A stretch of 64,000 nucleotides of DNA, from the NCBI GenBank assembly GCA_029861865.1, contig JAOTYL010000004.1, forward strand, positions 186,001 through 250,000, written 5' to 3'. This DNA comes from Myxococcales bacterium (GTDB taxonomy: Bacteria; Myxococcota_A; Polyangia; Polyangiales; Houyiibacteriaceae). The stretch's first letter is position 1; every line of letters starts with the position of its first letter. Under the pieces are notes generated by a model. That model saw only the letters and a program-made list of their open reading frames with translations. It made no database searches and was not told the origin of the DNA. Below are positions 23,155 to 32,390 of this stretch, piece after piece. Both the position numbers and the translations under genes were made by a program.

Positions 23155-24300
23155 ATGACCCGTGCTTGCTTGGTTCTCTTGTTCTGTGCAGGCCTCGTCG
23201 CCTGCAGTGATTCCAGCAACCAACTGGTCGATCCACCCGATGCGCTCGGTCCGTTCGCCGTGGGGCATGAGCAGCTCATGGCCATCGACGCGGCGCGCAA
23301 TGATCGTTCGATCCTCGTCGACCTCTGGTATCCAGTCGACGACGACGACGCGGAAGGCGGCGTGCAAACTTTCTACCCGTTGTCCGGGCCCGCCATCGGC
23401 CTCGACTCCAAGGTCGCCAGGGACGATGTGCCGGTGTCGGCTCGCGAGGGCCAAACCTTCTTGGTGTTCTCCCACGGCTACCAGGGCATCAGCCTTCAAT
23501 CGATCGAGCTCATGGAGGCGCTGGCGAGCCACGGCTTCATCATCGCTTCGCCGGAGCACACGGGGAATGCGCAAGCATCACCCACCGACACCTTTGACGA
23601 GGCAGCGGCTAACCGGGTACCTGACGTGTCGTTTCTGATCGACTGGATGATCGCCCGGAGCCTAGATCCCGAAGACGCCTTCTATCAGCGCATCGATGAG
23701 GAAAGCTTTGGGGTCGTCGGCAACTCGTTTGGGGCATCGACCGCGGTAGGTATGGCGTCTGGGTGGGCGGGCGCCCCAGCAGATGCGAGGGTGAAAGGCA
23801 TCGTACCGATTTCGGTCGTGATCGATGGCGAGATGCAGCTCGATGATCGCCCATCACCGTTCGCCGGCTTTAGCGAAGAGCAGCTCGCGAGCATCGTCGT
23901 GCCGGTCATGTTGATCGGCGGGACCGAGGACGTGAACGTCCCGATCGGCAACCATCAGATCGCGTTCGACCAAATGATCAATGCGCCCCGCGTCTACAAG
24001 GTGGACATCATCGGTGCGAACCATTTCCATTTCCAGGCGGTCTGCACCTTCGGCGAGCTCCTTCTCGGCCTCGGCATTGAACAAGAACAGTGGTCCGTCC
24101 TTGGTGCGGAAGCCCTCATCGAGCCCTTCAACGCCGCCTGTGCGCCCAACGTCTTCTCGATTGAGGAAGCGAGCCGCTTGCAGAACCTGTACGTCGTGTC
24201 GTTCTTCAGGCGGTTTCTGTACGATGAGGTCGGTTACGATCGCTTCCTCACGACCGGCTACGCGGATACCGAGCCCGCGATCGAACTGTCGATAAGATAG
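23155..24300 (+). CDS. Lipoprotein alpha/beta hydrolase, PAF-acetylhydrolase-like
   Basis: ATG 23155 opens a lipoprotein signal with Cys17 in GLVACSD; the longer frame from 23134 would spoil it. The 381-residue protein has FSHGYQG, SPEHTGNAQ and a nucleophile Ser191 in VGNSFGAST, as in platelet-activating-factor acetylhydrolase-like and dienelactone-hydrolase-like families, with the catalytic histidine likely in GANHFHF. It would act outside the inner membrane on an ester substrate. It follows two other hydrolase genes on the same strand, 48 bases after the last. Confidence 0.75.
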   Translation: MTRACLVLLFCAGLVACSDSSNQLVDPPDALGPFAVGHEQLMAIDAARNDRSILVDLWYPVDDDDAEGGVQTFYPLSGPAIGLDSKVARDDVPVSAREGQTFLVFSHGYQGISLQSIELMEALASHGFIIASPEHTGNAQASPTDTFDEAAANRVPDVSFLIDWMIARSLDPEDAFYQRIDEESFGVVGNSFGASTAVGMASGWAGAPADARVKGIVPISVVIDGEMQLDDRPSPFAGFSEEQLASIVVPVMLIGGTEDVNVPIGNHQIAFDQMINAPRVYKVDIIGANHFHFQAVCTFGELLLGLGIEQEQWSVLGAEALIEPFNAACAPNVFSIEEASRLQNLYVVSFFRRFLYDEVGYDRFLTTGYADTEPAIELSIR

Positions 24301-24427
24301 TCTGCCTTTTGGGCGCACGCGTAAGCCCCCAGTCGTAGCGGGCGCTGAGGTCTTTCGCCGCGCAAATACTGCGCTTTGGTCGAGACCCACGGACTGATAC
24401 CATCGCCTCTCCAAACCGGAGGCGCGC

Positions 24428-25456
24428 ATGCAACCGAATGCAGAAGGGCTTTACCGTCAAATGTACAAAAGCCGGCGTTTCGAGGAAGCCGTGACGCAGC
24501 TTTGGAACGACGGGCACATCTCGGCCGAGATGCATCTCAGCAAGGGCGAAGAAGCCATCGTAGCAGGGGTGCTCGATCACGTGATGGACGGCGATGCCCT
24601 GGCGCTCGATCACCGTGCATCAGCGCCGATGGTGATGCGGGGGATTGATCTGGCCTTGCTCCTCAAGGAGTTCATGGGGCTCGAGGGCGGGCTCTGCCGT
24701 GGAATGGGTGGGCACATCCATTTGTTTTCGCCTGAGCATCTTGCTGCATCATCGGGCATCGTCGGCGCCACGGGGCCTGCGGCCTGCGGCTTCGCGATTG
24801 CAGCCCAGCACCTACGGCCCGACAAGGTCGCCGTCGCGTTCTTTGGCGAAGGCGCGATGAACCAAGGCATGCTGATGGAGTCGATCAATCTCGCCGCGGC
24901 CTGGTCGTTGCCGGTCATCTTCGTCTGCAAAGACAACGGCACGGCCGTCACCACATCCTCGGCCGATGTGACGGCAGGCGACTTGCTCACCAGGGCTCGC
25001 GGCCTCGGCGCGCACGCGGTATCAGTCGACGGAACCGACGTCGACGAGGTTTGGAGCGCGGCGCGCGATGCTTTCGTTCGGGCGCGCGAAGGGAAGGGCC
25101 CCATGTTCTTGCACGCGACCTGTGTCCACCCCGAGGGGCATTTTCTCGGAGACCCTCTCCTGCGGATGGTGCGCAACCCCGTGCGTGAGCTCAGAAGCAA
25201 GGTCGGCCCGCTGATCAAAGCCGCGACGACTGGCGGCTCCTCGCTTTCCGAGAGAGCGGTGAGCCTTGGGTCGATCGCTGGGATGCTTGGAAGGGCTCGG
25301 GAAACGCAGAAGCACACTCGCGATGATCCGATCGAGCGTCAGCGCCAGCGATTGGAGATTTCGGATGCCCAACGCGACGAGCTCGAACGCGCGGTCGACG
25401 ACGAAGTCCAAACCGCGGTCGCTGCAGCCTTACGCGGTCTGGAGGCGCAACCATGA
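24428..25456 (+). CDS. Thiamine-diphosphate dehydrogenase E1, alpha subunit
   Basis: The 342-residue protein has the E1-alpha pattern of pyruvate, acetoin or branched-chain 2-oxoacid dehydrogenases: GGHIHLF, GIVGATGPAACGFAIA and the ThDP/Mg motif GEGAMNQG with Asn in CKDNG, followed by HPEGHFLGDPL near the phosphorylation-loop position. The E1 heterotetramer decarboxylates a 2-oxoacid or cleaves acetoin and passes the acyl group to E2 lipoamide. GGAGG lies six bases before the start. The next gene overlaps by four bases. Confidence 0.85.
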   Translation: MQPNAEGLYRQMYKSRRFEEAVTQLWNDGHISAEMHLSKGEEAIVAGVLDHVMDGDALALDHRASAPMVMRGIDLALLLKEFMGLEGGLCRGMGGHIHLFSPEHLAASSGIVGATGPAACGFAIAAQHLRPDKVAVAFFGEGAMNQGMLMESINLAAAWSLPVIFVCKDNGTAVTTSSADVTAGDLLTRARGLGAHAVSVDGTDVDEVWSAARDAFVRAREGKGPMFLHATCVHPEGHFLGDPLLRMVRNPVRELRSKVGPLIKAATTGGSSLSERAVSLGSIAGMLGRARETQKHTRDDPIERQRQRLEISDAQRDELERAVDDEVQTAVAAALRGLEAQP

Positions 25457-26466
25457 AGACGATGACCTTCGCAGGTGCCATCGAAGATGCGTTGATGAAA
25501 GCGATGAGCGACGATCCGCGCGTTGTGATTTTCGGAGAAGACGTGCAGGCGCTTCGGATGAATCTCTACGCCAAGTTCGGCGAGATGCGAGTCCGTCCGA
25601 CGCCGATCAGTGAATCGGCGTTTCTCGGGGCGGCGGTCACGGCAGCGATGGCAGGGCTTCGCCCCGTGGTCGAGATCATGATGATCGACTTTGTGGCAGT
25701 GGCCATCGATGCACTCGTCAACCAAGCGGCGAAGCTCGAGGTGTTTTCCGGAGGCCGATGGAAGGCGCCGATGGTGGTGCGCGCATCGTGTGGCGGGGGC
25801 TACGGCGACGGCGGCCAGCACGAGCAAACCCTTTGGGGATGGCTTGCGCAGGTGCCCGGCATGAAAGTCGTCGTGCCATCCAATCCTGCCGACGCTGGCG
25901 GCCTGATGTTGTCAGCGATCGAAGACGAGGGTCCTGTCCTCTTCATGGAGCACAAGCTGCTCGCCGACTACTGGATCGATGCATTGGCCAACGCTGGCCG
26001 AATAAACCTCGAGTACGACATTCCCGAAGCGGGCGCTCGGGGAGAAGTGCCAAAGACCTGGGAGCCGATTCCCATCGGCGAGGCCAAGATGCTTCGCGAT
26101 GGCGACGACCTGACCATGGTGAGCCTGGGGGTTTCCGTTCATCGATGTCTGCAAGCCGCTGAAGAGCTCGCGAAAAGCGGTGTCCACGCGGGTGTGATCG
26201 ACCTGCGCACAGTTACCCCCCTCGACACCGACGCGATTTGCCGAGCAGTCGAGAAAACCGACCGGCTCTTGGTGGTCGACGAAGACTACAAGCACTTCAG
26301 CTTGTCCGGCGAGTTAGCCGCAATCGTTTTGGAGGCCGGTCTAGGGGCCAAGTTCGCTCGTGTGTGTGTCGAAGACACAATTCCGTTCGACAGGCGACGC
26401 GAGGCGCAAGCGTTGCCGAACGTGCCGCGCATCGTCGAAGCAGCCACGAAGCTTGTCAGCCGCTAA
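25453..26466 (+). CDS. Thiamine-diphosphate dehydrogenase E1, beta subunit
   Basis: The start ATG overlaps the alpha-subunit stop as ATGA. The 337-residue product has the E1-beta features: MTFAGAIEDALMKAM, IFGEDVQ, the ESAFLGAAV block with the catalytic-site glutamate, and the C-terminal transketolase-like domain with VIDLRTVTPLDTDAI. It completes the E1 enzyme. No E2 or E3 gene follows, so the pair must borrow these from elsewhere; acetoin, pyruvate or a branched-chain 2-oxoacid are all possible substrates. Confidence 0.87.
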   Translation: MKTMTFAGAIEDALMKAMSDDPRVVIFGEDVQALRMNLYAKFGEMRVRPTPISESAFLGAAVTAAMAGLRPVVEIMMIDFVAVAIDALVNQAAKLEVFSGGRWKAPMVVRASCGGGYGDGGQHEQTLWGWLAQVPGMKVVVPSNPADAGGLMLSAIEDEGPVLFMEHKLLADYWIDALANAGRINLEYDIPEAGARGEVPKTWEPIPIGEAKMLRDGDDLTMVSLGVSVHRCLQAAEELAKSGVHAGVIDLRTVTPLDTDAICRAVEKTDRLLVVDEDYKHFSLSGELAAIVLEAGLGAKFARVCVEDTIPFDRRREAQALPNVPRIVEAATKLVSR

Positions 26467-26517
26467 TGGCAGCGCGCCCTCGGTCAACGACTCGAGCTTC
26501 CACGCGGAGGCGAAAAA

Positions 26518-26545
26518 GGGGTTTCGAAGCCCATTTTCCGCTCTA
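26518..26545 (+). pseudogene. Decayed 3' end of a tRNA-Gly
   Basis: Bases 26520-26545 match the T arm, acceptor strand and CCA of the tRNA-Gly at 11230-11255 at 22 of 26 positions without gaps, in the same orientation. The T-arm core TTCGAA and CCGCT near the end are kept; CCA has become CTA. The 5' part of a tRNA is absent. Confidence 0.5.
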
Positions 26546-26643
26546 ACGTCCTCCCGCCCGGAGGGGCTAGCGGTACCGTCGCAAATCGGGGTACCTTACC
26601 CGGCGGCCCAGTCGATACCAAGCGGGTCCTCCGACCTCTATTC

Positions 26644-29600
26644 ATGAAACAAATCGCACATTGGGTGCCGCTCCACCGGTCCCTTCCACTGGTGACTTTT
26701 CTCGCTGCAGCCTGCTCCGGGACTGCGCCTCCGTCCGGCGGCTCGTTGGAACAGGAGCGACCCGGAGCCACCGCGGTGGTCAGGGGAGGCCTCGACGCTC
26801 CCGCCATCGCCGTAGGACCGTTCCTTGATGGGGCCCTGCCGCCAAGGACACCGAACTCGCCAGGAAGCTCGCAGTGGACGACGGTCCCGGCTTTTCCGAA
26901 CCTCGACGTCACCAACACGATCGTCATTTCTTCGAATCCCGGCGACGACCGGATCTACGTCGGATCACAGGACGGACTGATCGTCGCATTCGACAACCGA
27001 GCCGATGTCAGCGCGTCGGAGACGTTTCTCGACCTTCGCGACCGTGTCGCGGTCGTCAACGAGGGAGGCCTGTTCGGGCTCGCGTTTCATCCGCAGTTCG
27101 GTGAAATCGGCTCACCCTATCAAAAGAGCTTCTATCTCTATTACAGCTCGCACTGCCCGCTAGATTCGTCCCGGGATGCCGCTGATCTGAGCGCCTGTGA
27201 CGACAGCTATCCGACTGACCGAGTGAACGGCTTCTTCAATGTGTACCTTCGACTGTCGCGGTTCGAGGTGTACGAAGGGACGACCACAGGCGACCCCAGC
27301 AGCGAGCAGGTTCTGTTGAACTTCCGGCTGTACGGCCCAAGACACCGGGGCGGCGGGCTGGCGATCCGCCGCGACGGCTATCTCTACCTCGCGATCGGCG
27401 ACCAAGACAGGCCTGAATCTGCGCAAGAGATCGTGGGCAACTTCGACGGGGGCACGCTCCGCGTTGCCCTCAACACGATCGACAATGGTGATGGAACCTG
27501 GACCTGCCCCGTGGGCAGCCACCAACCGCGTCGAACCTTCGATACCGTCGATGAAACGTCGGGACGCCACTATTGCATTCCCGATAGCAACCCGTGGCTC
27601 GACCCGGCTGGCGGCCTCCTAGAGGAGTACTGCGCGATCGGCCTTCGCAATCCGTTTCGACTTGGGATCGACTCCGTCACCGATCGAGTCTGGGTGGGAG
27701 ACGTAGGCCAATCATCACGGGAAGAGGTCAACGTCATCGAATGCGGCAACAACTACGGGTGGCCGTTTCGCGAAGGTACCATTGAAGGAGTTCGCACGGA
27801 GCCGTCCTCCTATCTTGGCGTCCTCACCGATCCAGTCGTCGAGTTCACTCGCAGCGAGGCTACGTCGATCATCGGAGGCTACGTCTACCGCGGCACTAGG
27901 TTTCCCGAGCTCTACGGACGCTACCTCGCCGGTGACTACGGCACCGACGGGATCTGGGCGATCACGCTCGACGAAAGCACCATGACCGGAAGCAAGACCT
28001 ATTTGACGGACTTCGCGGCCGGCAATCTCGTGACCTGGGGCCAGGACAACGCCGGAGAGGTTTTTCTCGGCGACATCTACGGAACGGGTCTCATCTACGC
28101 GCTCGATCGCGTTGGCACTCCGGCCCCAGATGCCCCAAGTCTGCTTTCCGAAACCGGAGCGCTCTCCAATCTGGCCGCTGCGGCCCCGAGCGCCTACTGG
28201 GTGCCGTATGCGCCCAATCAACCATTCTGGTCCGATGGGGCGTCGAAATCCCGCTTCATTGCGCTTCCAACTGATGGTACGCGCGATACGGCCGCCGAGC
28301 AGATCGGTTTCTCGGTGACCGGGGACTGGACATTCCCATCGGGCACCGTGCTGATGAAGCAGTTCGAGCTACCGCTTGACGAGGCGGACCCGAGTGTTAC
28401 CACGCGGCTCGAAACCCGCTTCATGGTGCTTGGCGATGACGACAAATGGTACGGGCTCACCTACCGCTGGCGCGCCGATCAGCTGGAGGCCGACCTGCTG
28501 ACGACGGACGAAACCGCCAGCTACACCATTCGCCGCGCCGATGGCGGAACACGGATGCAGAACTGGTACTTTCCGTCGCGCCTCGACTGCCTGAGCTGTC
28601 ATCGACAGGGCTCAGGGGGTGCGCTCGGGTTGAAAACACACCAGCTCAATGGCGACTTCACCTATCCCAGTACGGGTCGAACGGACAACCAGATTCGCAG
28701 CTGGAATGACCTTGGGATGTTCTCGCCCCCGGTAGGCGACACCGTGATCCCCACGTTGTTGAGTGCCCCGGCATTTGCTGACGTGGCCGCGCCGCTGCAG
28801 GACCGCGCACGCTCTTGGCTGGACGCGAACTGCTCGTACTGCCACCGCCCGGGCGAAGTGAATGCTGGCTTCGACGCGCGCTTCACGACGTCCTTCGCAG
28901 ATCAAGGGTTTCTTTGGACCGCTGTTCGAGATGATCTCGGCAACCCAGGCACGGTGGTCATCCATCCGGGCGACACGATCCTTTCTGCCGCCTGGCAAAG
29001 AAGCGCAGCCGTCGGCCCAATCGCCATGCCTCCGCTCGCCAAGGCTCTTCCCGACCAACCCGCGGTCGATCTGCTCGCAGAATGGATCGAGCGGCTTCCT
29101 TCGGCGGAACCGAACAGCCCGCCCGCGCTTGCCAATCCTGGTGATCAGAACAACGGTCCCGGCGACGCGGTCGCGCTTTCTCTCATCGCGACCGACGATG
29201 ACGGTGATGCCCTGTACTTCGATGCGATCGGACTTCCCGATGGTTTGAGCTTGAATCACGACGCCGGCGCGATCTCGGGCACCATCGGCTCGGCGGGAAC
29301 TCAGACCGTCACGGTCAGCGCCTCGGATGGACCCTCGGTCTCCGTCGTCAGCTTCGAGTGGCGGGTTGCTGCCGATACTTGCGGGGATGGAGCGCTCAAC
29401 ACCGGCGAGCAGTGCGACGACGGCAATCTCGCGAATGGCGACGGGTGCACTTCCAGCTGCATGCTCGAGTTCTGTGGCGATGGCCTCGTCAACAACGCCG
29501 GGACTGAGGCCTGCGAGCCGCCTGGGACCGCGACGTGCACCGACGATTGTGCCGTACGTACGCCAAGTTGCGGCGACGGGTTTCTCACGCCCCCCGAGGA

Positions 29601-32301
29601 ATGCGAGGATGGGAACACCGCAAACGGGGACGGTTGCTCGTCGGCTTGCACGATCGAGGTTCCGCCTGAGTGCGGCGACGGCAATACCGATCTCGGTGAA
29701 GAATGTGACGACGGCAATCAGCTCGACGGCGACGGGTGCACGTCGGGCTGCGTGCTCGAGGTTTGCGGCGATGGCGTGGTCAACAACAACGGGACGGAAG
29801 CCTGCGAGCCTCCGAACACGGCGCTTTGTAGGAGCGATTGCCAAGTCCGGACGCCGCTGTGTGGCGACGGGTTTCTCACGCCCCCCGAGGAATGCGAGGA
29901 TGGGAACACCGCAAACGGGGACGGTTGCTCGTCGGCTTGCACGATCGAGGTTCCGCCTGAGTGCGGCGACGGCAATACCGATCTCGGTGAAGAATGTGAC
30001 GACGGCAATCAGCTCGACGGCGACGGGTGCACATCGGGCTGCGTCCTCGAAGTTTGCGGCGATGGGGTGGTCAACAACGGCGGGACTGAGGCCTGCGAGC
30101 CGCCGGGAACCGCTCTTTGTACCGATGCCTGCCAGGTGCGTTCTGCGCTGTGCGGCGATGGGTACCAAACCCCACCTGAGCAGTGCGAAGATGGGAACAC
30201 GCTCAATGGTGACGGGTGCACGTCGAGCTGCGTGCTCGAGCTCTGCGGCGATGGGGTGGTCAATAACGGCGGGACTGAGGCCTGCGAGCCGCCTGGGACA
30301 GCCCTTTGTACCGATGCCTGCCAGGTGCGGTCCGCGTTGTGTGGCGATGGGTTTCTGACCCCGCCCGAGCAATGCGAAGATGGCAATCTGCTGAATGGCG
30401 ACGGGTGCACGTCGAGTTGTGCGCTTGAGGCGTGCGGCGATGGGGTGGTCAATAACGGCGGGACTGAGGCCTGCGAGCCGCCTGGGACAGCCCTTTGTAC
30501 CGATGCCTGCCAGGTGCGGTCCGCGTTGTGCGGCGATGGGTTTCTGACCCCGCCCGAGCAATGCGAAGATGGCAATCTGCTGAATGGCGACGGGTGCACG
30601 TCGAGTTGTGCGCTTGAGGCGTGCGGCGATGGGGTGGTCAACAACAACGGGGCGGAAGCCTGCGAGCCTCCGAACACGGCGCTTTGTGGGAGCGATTGCC
30701 AAATCCGGACGCCACTGTGTGGCGATGGGTTTCTGACCCCGCCCGAGCAATGCGAAGATGGCAATCTGCTCAATGGCGACGGATGCACGTCGAGTTGCGG
30801 GTTCGAGCTCTGCGGCGATGGGGTGGTCAACAACGGCGGGACTGAGGCCTGCGAGCCGCCTGGGACAGCCCTTTGTACCGACGCCTGCCAGGTGCGGTCC
30901 GCGTTGTGTGGCGATGGGTTTCTGACGCCGCCCGAGCAGTGTGACGATGGAGGCCTCACCAACGGAGACGGCTGCTCGTCGACTTGCGCTGTCGAAGTTC
31001 CCCCGGCCTGCGGGGACGGAAGCACGGATCCGGGTGAAGAGTGCGATGACGGAAACCTGGTTAGCGGTGACGGGTGCACCGCGAGCTGTGCGCTCGAGCG
31101 CTGTGGTGATGGCGTCATCAACGGCGATGGCGCCGAGGCCTGCGAGCCTCCCGACACGGCGCTTTGTGCGAGCGATTGCCAAATCCGAGCGCCGCTGTGC
31201 GGCGATGGGTACCAGACCCCGCCTGAGCAGTGCGAAGATGGCAATGTCCTAGACGGCGACGGATGCACGTCGAGCTGTGTGCTCGAGCTCTGCGGCGATG
31301 GGGTGGTCAACAACAACGGAGCAGAATCCTGCGAGCCTCCGGGAACCGCTTCGTGCACCGATACCTGCGGGATCCGGGCGCCGCTGTGCGGTGACGGGTT
31401 CCTCACTGCGCCCGAGCAGTGCGACGACGGAAATCTGGCCGACGGCGACGGATGCACCGCGAGTTGTATGCCGGAAGTGTGCGGCGATGGAATTGTGAAT
31501 AACGGCGGCACTGAAAGCTGTGAGCCACCCGGGACGGCAGTATGCTCGGTCAACTGCATTGCTCGTTCGCCGCTGTGCGGTGACGGGTTCCTGACTGCGC
31601 CCGAACAGTGCGACGACGGGAACCTGGTCAGCGGCGACGGGTGCACTCTCGCTTGCGTCCGTGAGTATTGTGGAGACGGGGTCGTCAACGACGACGGCGC
31701 CGAAGCATGTGAGCCTCCAAGCACAGGCCTGTGCACCGACCTGTGTATGGTACGCGAACCTGTCTGCGGCGACGGACATCGCACTCCGCCGGAGCAGTGC
31801 GAGGATGGAAACACACTTGATGGGGACGGATGTACGTCGCGCTGCATGCTCGAGCTCTGCGGCGACGGTGTCGTCAACAACGGCGGTAGCGAGGACTGCG
31901 AGCCTCCCAGAACCGCTTCCTGCAACGATGTCTGCGAAATTCGCATTCCGCTCTGTGGTGATGGGTTCGTGACGCCGCCCGAGGAGTGCGACGACGGAAA
32001 TCAAGCAGAAGGCGACGGATGCTCGTCGATCTGCAAGCTCGAGCCTCTGACCGAGCCCGACGGTGGGGTGCCGATGCCCGACGGTGGGATGCCGATGCCC
32101 GACGGAGGAATGTTGATCCCGGACGGAGGAGCTCTCCCTGAACCGGATTCGGGCACCAGTGCACCCGAACCCAACACGACTAGTGGCGACATCACGGTAG
32201 GCTGTAGCGCGCGAAGAAACGGTTCGCCGATCGATGCGGGGGTGCTGCTTGGTCTACTGGGGCTCGTTCTCGCGCGGCGTCGTCGTCTCACCGCGCTCTG
32301 A
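26644..32301 (+). CDS. Giant surface protein: sugar-dehydrogenase-like propeller, dihaem region, Ig-like domain and Cys-rich repeats
   Basis: The 1885-residue protein starts with a lipoprotein signal (lipobox FLAAACSG). Residues about 80-480 resemble the PQQ-type glucose/sorbosone dehydrogenase propeller (GLAFHPQFG, RHRGGGLAIRRDGYLYLAIGD, CAIGLRNPFRLGID, NNYGWPFREG). CxxCH haem sites are at C649 (CLSCH) and C730 (CSYCH). An Ig-like putative domain (about 840-905) follows, then 16 DUF4215 units CGDG-EQCDDGN-GDGCSSxC alternating with 12 shorter CGDGVVNN-CEPPGT units. A PDGG-rich stalk, a GCS motif, a hydrophobic helix and RRRR form a MYXO-CTERM-like sorting tail. It probably oxidises a sugar or similar substrate at the cell surface and passes electrons to its haems; the activity is inferred. 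Confidence 0.82.
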   Translation: MKQIAHWVPLHRSLPLVTFLAAACSGTAPPSGGSLEQERPGATAVVRGGLDAPAIAVGPFLDGALPPRTPNSPGSSQWTTVPAFPNLDVTNTIVISSNPGDDRIYVGSQDGLIVAFDNRADVSASETFLDLRDRVAVVNEGGLFGLAFHPQFGEIGSPYQKSFYLYYSSHCPLDSSRDAADLSACDDSYPTDRVNGFFNVYLRLSRFEVYEGTTTGDPSSEQVLLNFRLYGPRHRGGGLAIRRDGYLYLAIGDQDRPESAQEIVGNFDGGTLRVALNTIDNGDGTWTCPVGSHQPRRTFDTVDETSGRHYCIPDSNPWLDPAGGLLEEYCAIGLRNPFRLGIDSVTDRVWVGDVGQSSREEVNVIECGNNYGWPFREGTIEGVRTEPSSYLGVLTDPVVEFTRSEATSIIGGYVYRGTRFPELYGRYLAGDYGTDGIWAITLDESTMTGSKTYLTDFAAGNLVTWGQDNAGEVFLGDIYGTGLIYALDRVGTPAPDAPSLLSETGALSNLAAAAPSAYWVPYAPNQPFWSDGASKSRFIALPTDGTRDTAAEQIGFSVTGDWTFPSGTVLMKQFELPLDEADPSVTTRLETRFMVLGDDDKWYGLTYRWRADQLEADLLTTDETASYTIRRADGGTRMQNWYFPSRLDCLSCHRQGSGGALGLKTHQLNGDFTYPSTGRTDNQIRSWNDLGMFSPPVGDTVIPTLLSAPAFADVAAPLQDRARSWLDANCSYCHRPGEVNAGFDARFTTSFADQGFLWTAVRDDLGNPGTVVIHPGDTILSAAWQRSAAVGPIAMPPLAKALPDQPAVDLLAEWIERLPSAEPNSPPALANPGDQNNGPGDAVALSLIATDDDGDALYFDAIGLPDGLSLNHDAGAISGTIGSAGTQTVTVSASDGPSVSVVSFEWRVAADTCGDGALNTGEQCDDGNLANGDGCTSSCMLEFCGDGLVNNAGTEACEPPGTATCTDDCAVRTPSCGDGFLTPPEECEDGNTANGDGCSSACTIEVPPECGDGNTDLGEECDDGNQLDGDGCTSGCVLEVCGDGVVNNNGTEACEPPNTALCRSDCQVRTPLCGDGFLTPPEECEDGNTANGDGCSSACTIEVPPECGDGNTDLGEECDDGNQLDGDGCTSGCVLEVCGDGVVNNGGTEACEPPGTALCTDACQVRSALCGDGYQTPPEQCEDGNTLNGDGCTSSCVLELCGDGVVNNGGTEACEPPGTALCTDACQVRSALCGDGFLTPPEQCEDGNLLNGDGCTSSCALEACGDGVVNNGGTEACEPPGTALCTDACQVRSALCGDGFLTPPEQCEDGNLLNGDGCTSSCALEACGDGVVNNNGAEACEPPNTALCGSDCQIRTPLCGDGFLTPPEQCEDGNLLNGDGCTSSCGFELCGDGVVNNGGTEACEPPGTALCTDACQVRSALCGDGFLTPPEQCDDGGLTNGDGCSSTCAVEVPPACGDGSTDPGEECDDGNLVSGDGCTASCALERCGDGVINGDGAEACEPPDTALCASDCQIRAPLCGDGYQTPPEQCEDGNVLDGDGCTSSCVLELCGDGVVNNNGAESCEPPGTASCTDTCGIRAPLCGDGFLTAPEQCDDGNLADGDGCTASCMPEVCGDGIVNNGGTESCEPPGTAVCSVNCIARSPLCGDGFLTAPEQCDDGNLVSGDGCTLACVREYCGDGVVNDDGAEACEPPSTGLCTDLCMVREPVCGDGHRTPPEQCEDGNTLDGDGCTSRCMLELCGDGVVNNGGSEDCEPPRTASCNDVCEIRIPLCGDGFVTPPEECDDGNQAEGDGCSSICKLEPLTEPDGGVPMPDGGMPMPDGGMLIPDGGALPEPDSGTSAPEPNTTSGDITVGCSARRNGSPIDAGVLLGLLGLVLARRRRLTAL
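29385..32040 (+). repeat. Array of 28 CGDG cysteine-rich repeats
   Basis: Within the giant protein, long units with EQCDDGN and GDGC alternate with units containing CEPP. Some copies are nearly identical in DNA: 29572-29741 equals 29863-30032 over 170 bases, and about 208 bases from 30244 recur 189 bases on with one difference. The lack of stops on both strands creates long false antisense frames here. Confidence 0.85.
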
Positions 32302-32341
32302 TGGCTTCCCCCGACCGTCCGGCGGCCGTGAGCACGGCTCC

Positions 32342-32372
32342 TTGACACCTACATCCTTTAGGATGCAATACT
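32342..32372 (+). promoter_or_regulatory. Candidate promoter before the DUF1592-type gene
   Basis: TTGACA at 32342-32347 and AATACT at 32367-32372, the latter with an upstream TG (extended -10), are 19 bases apart. They lie 19 bases before the start codon. The spacing is long. Confidence 0.3.
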
Positions 32373-32390
32373 CCCCTCTGGGGTTAATTC

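Noticed and set aside
28612-31182. An 856-codon open frame on the minus strand opposite the Cys-rich array
   Set aside because: It mirrors the repeats on the plus strand, where stop-free antisense codons arise from the repeated GC-rich units; the sense frame has clear motifs and signals.
30009-31946. A second long minus-strand frame (645 codons) in the same array
   Set aside because: Same cause; composition is Ser/Pro-rich repeats without a start context or homology pattern.
29385-32040. Regular repeats that resemble a CRISPR array at first sight
   Set aside because: Units are coding, 90-100 bases long and encode Cys-rich protein; there are no short identical repeats with unique spacers.
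32373-32383. CCCCTCTGGGG hairpin after the giant gene
   Set aside because: Four-base stem without a U-run; too weak to call a terminator.
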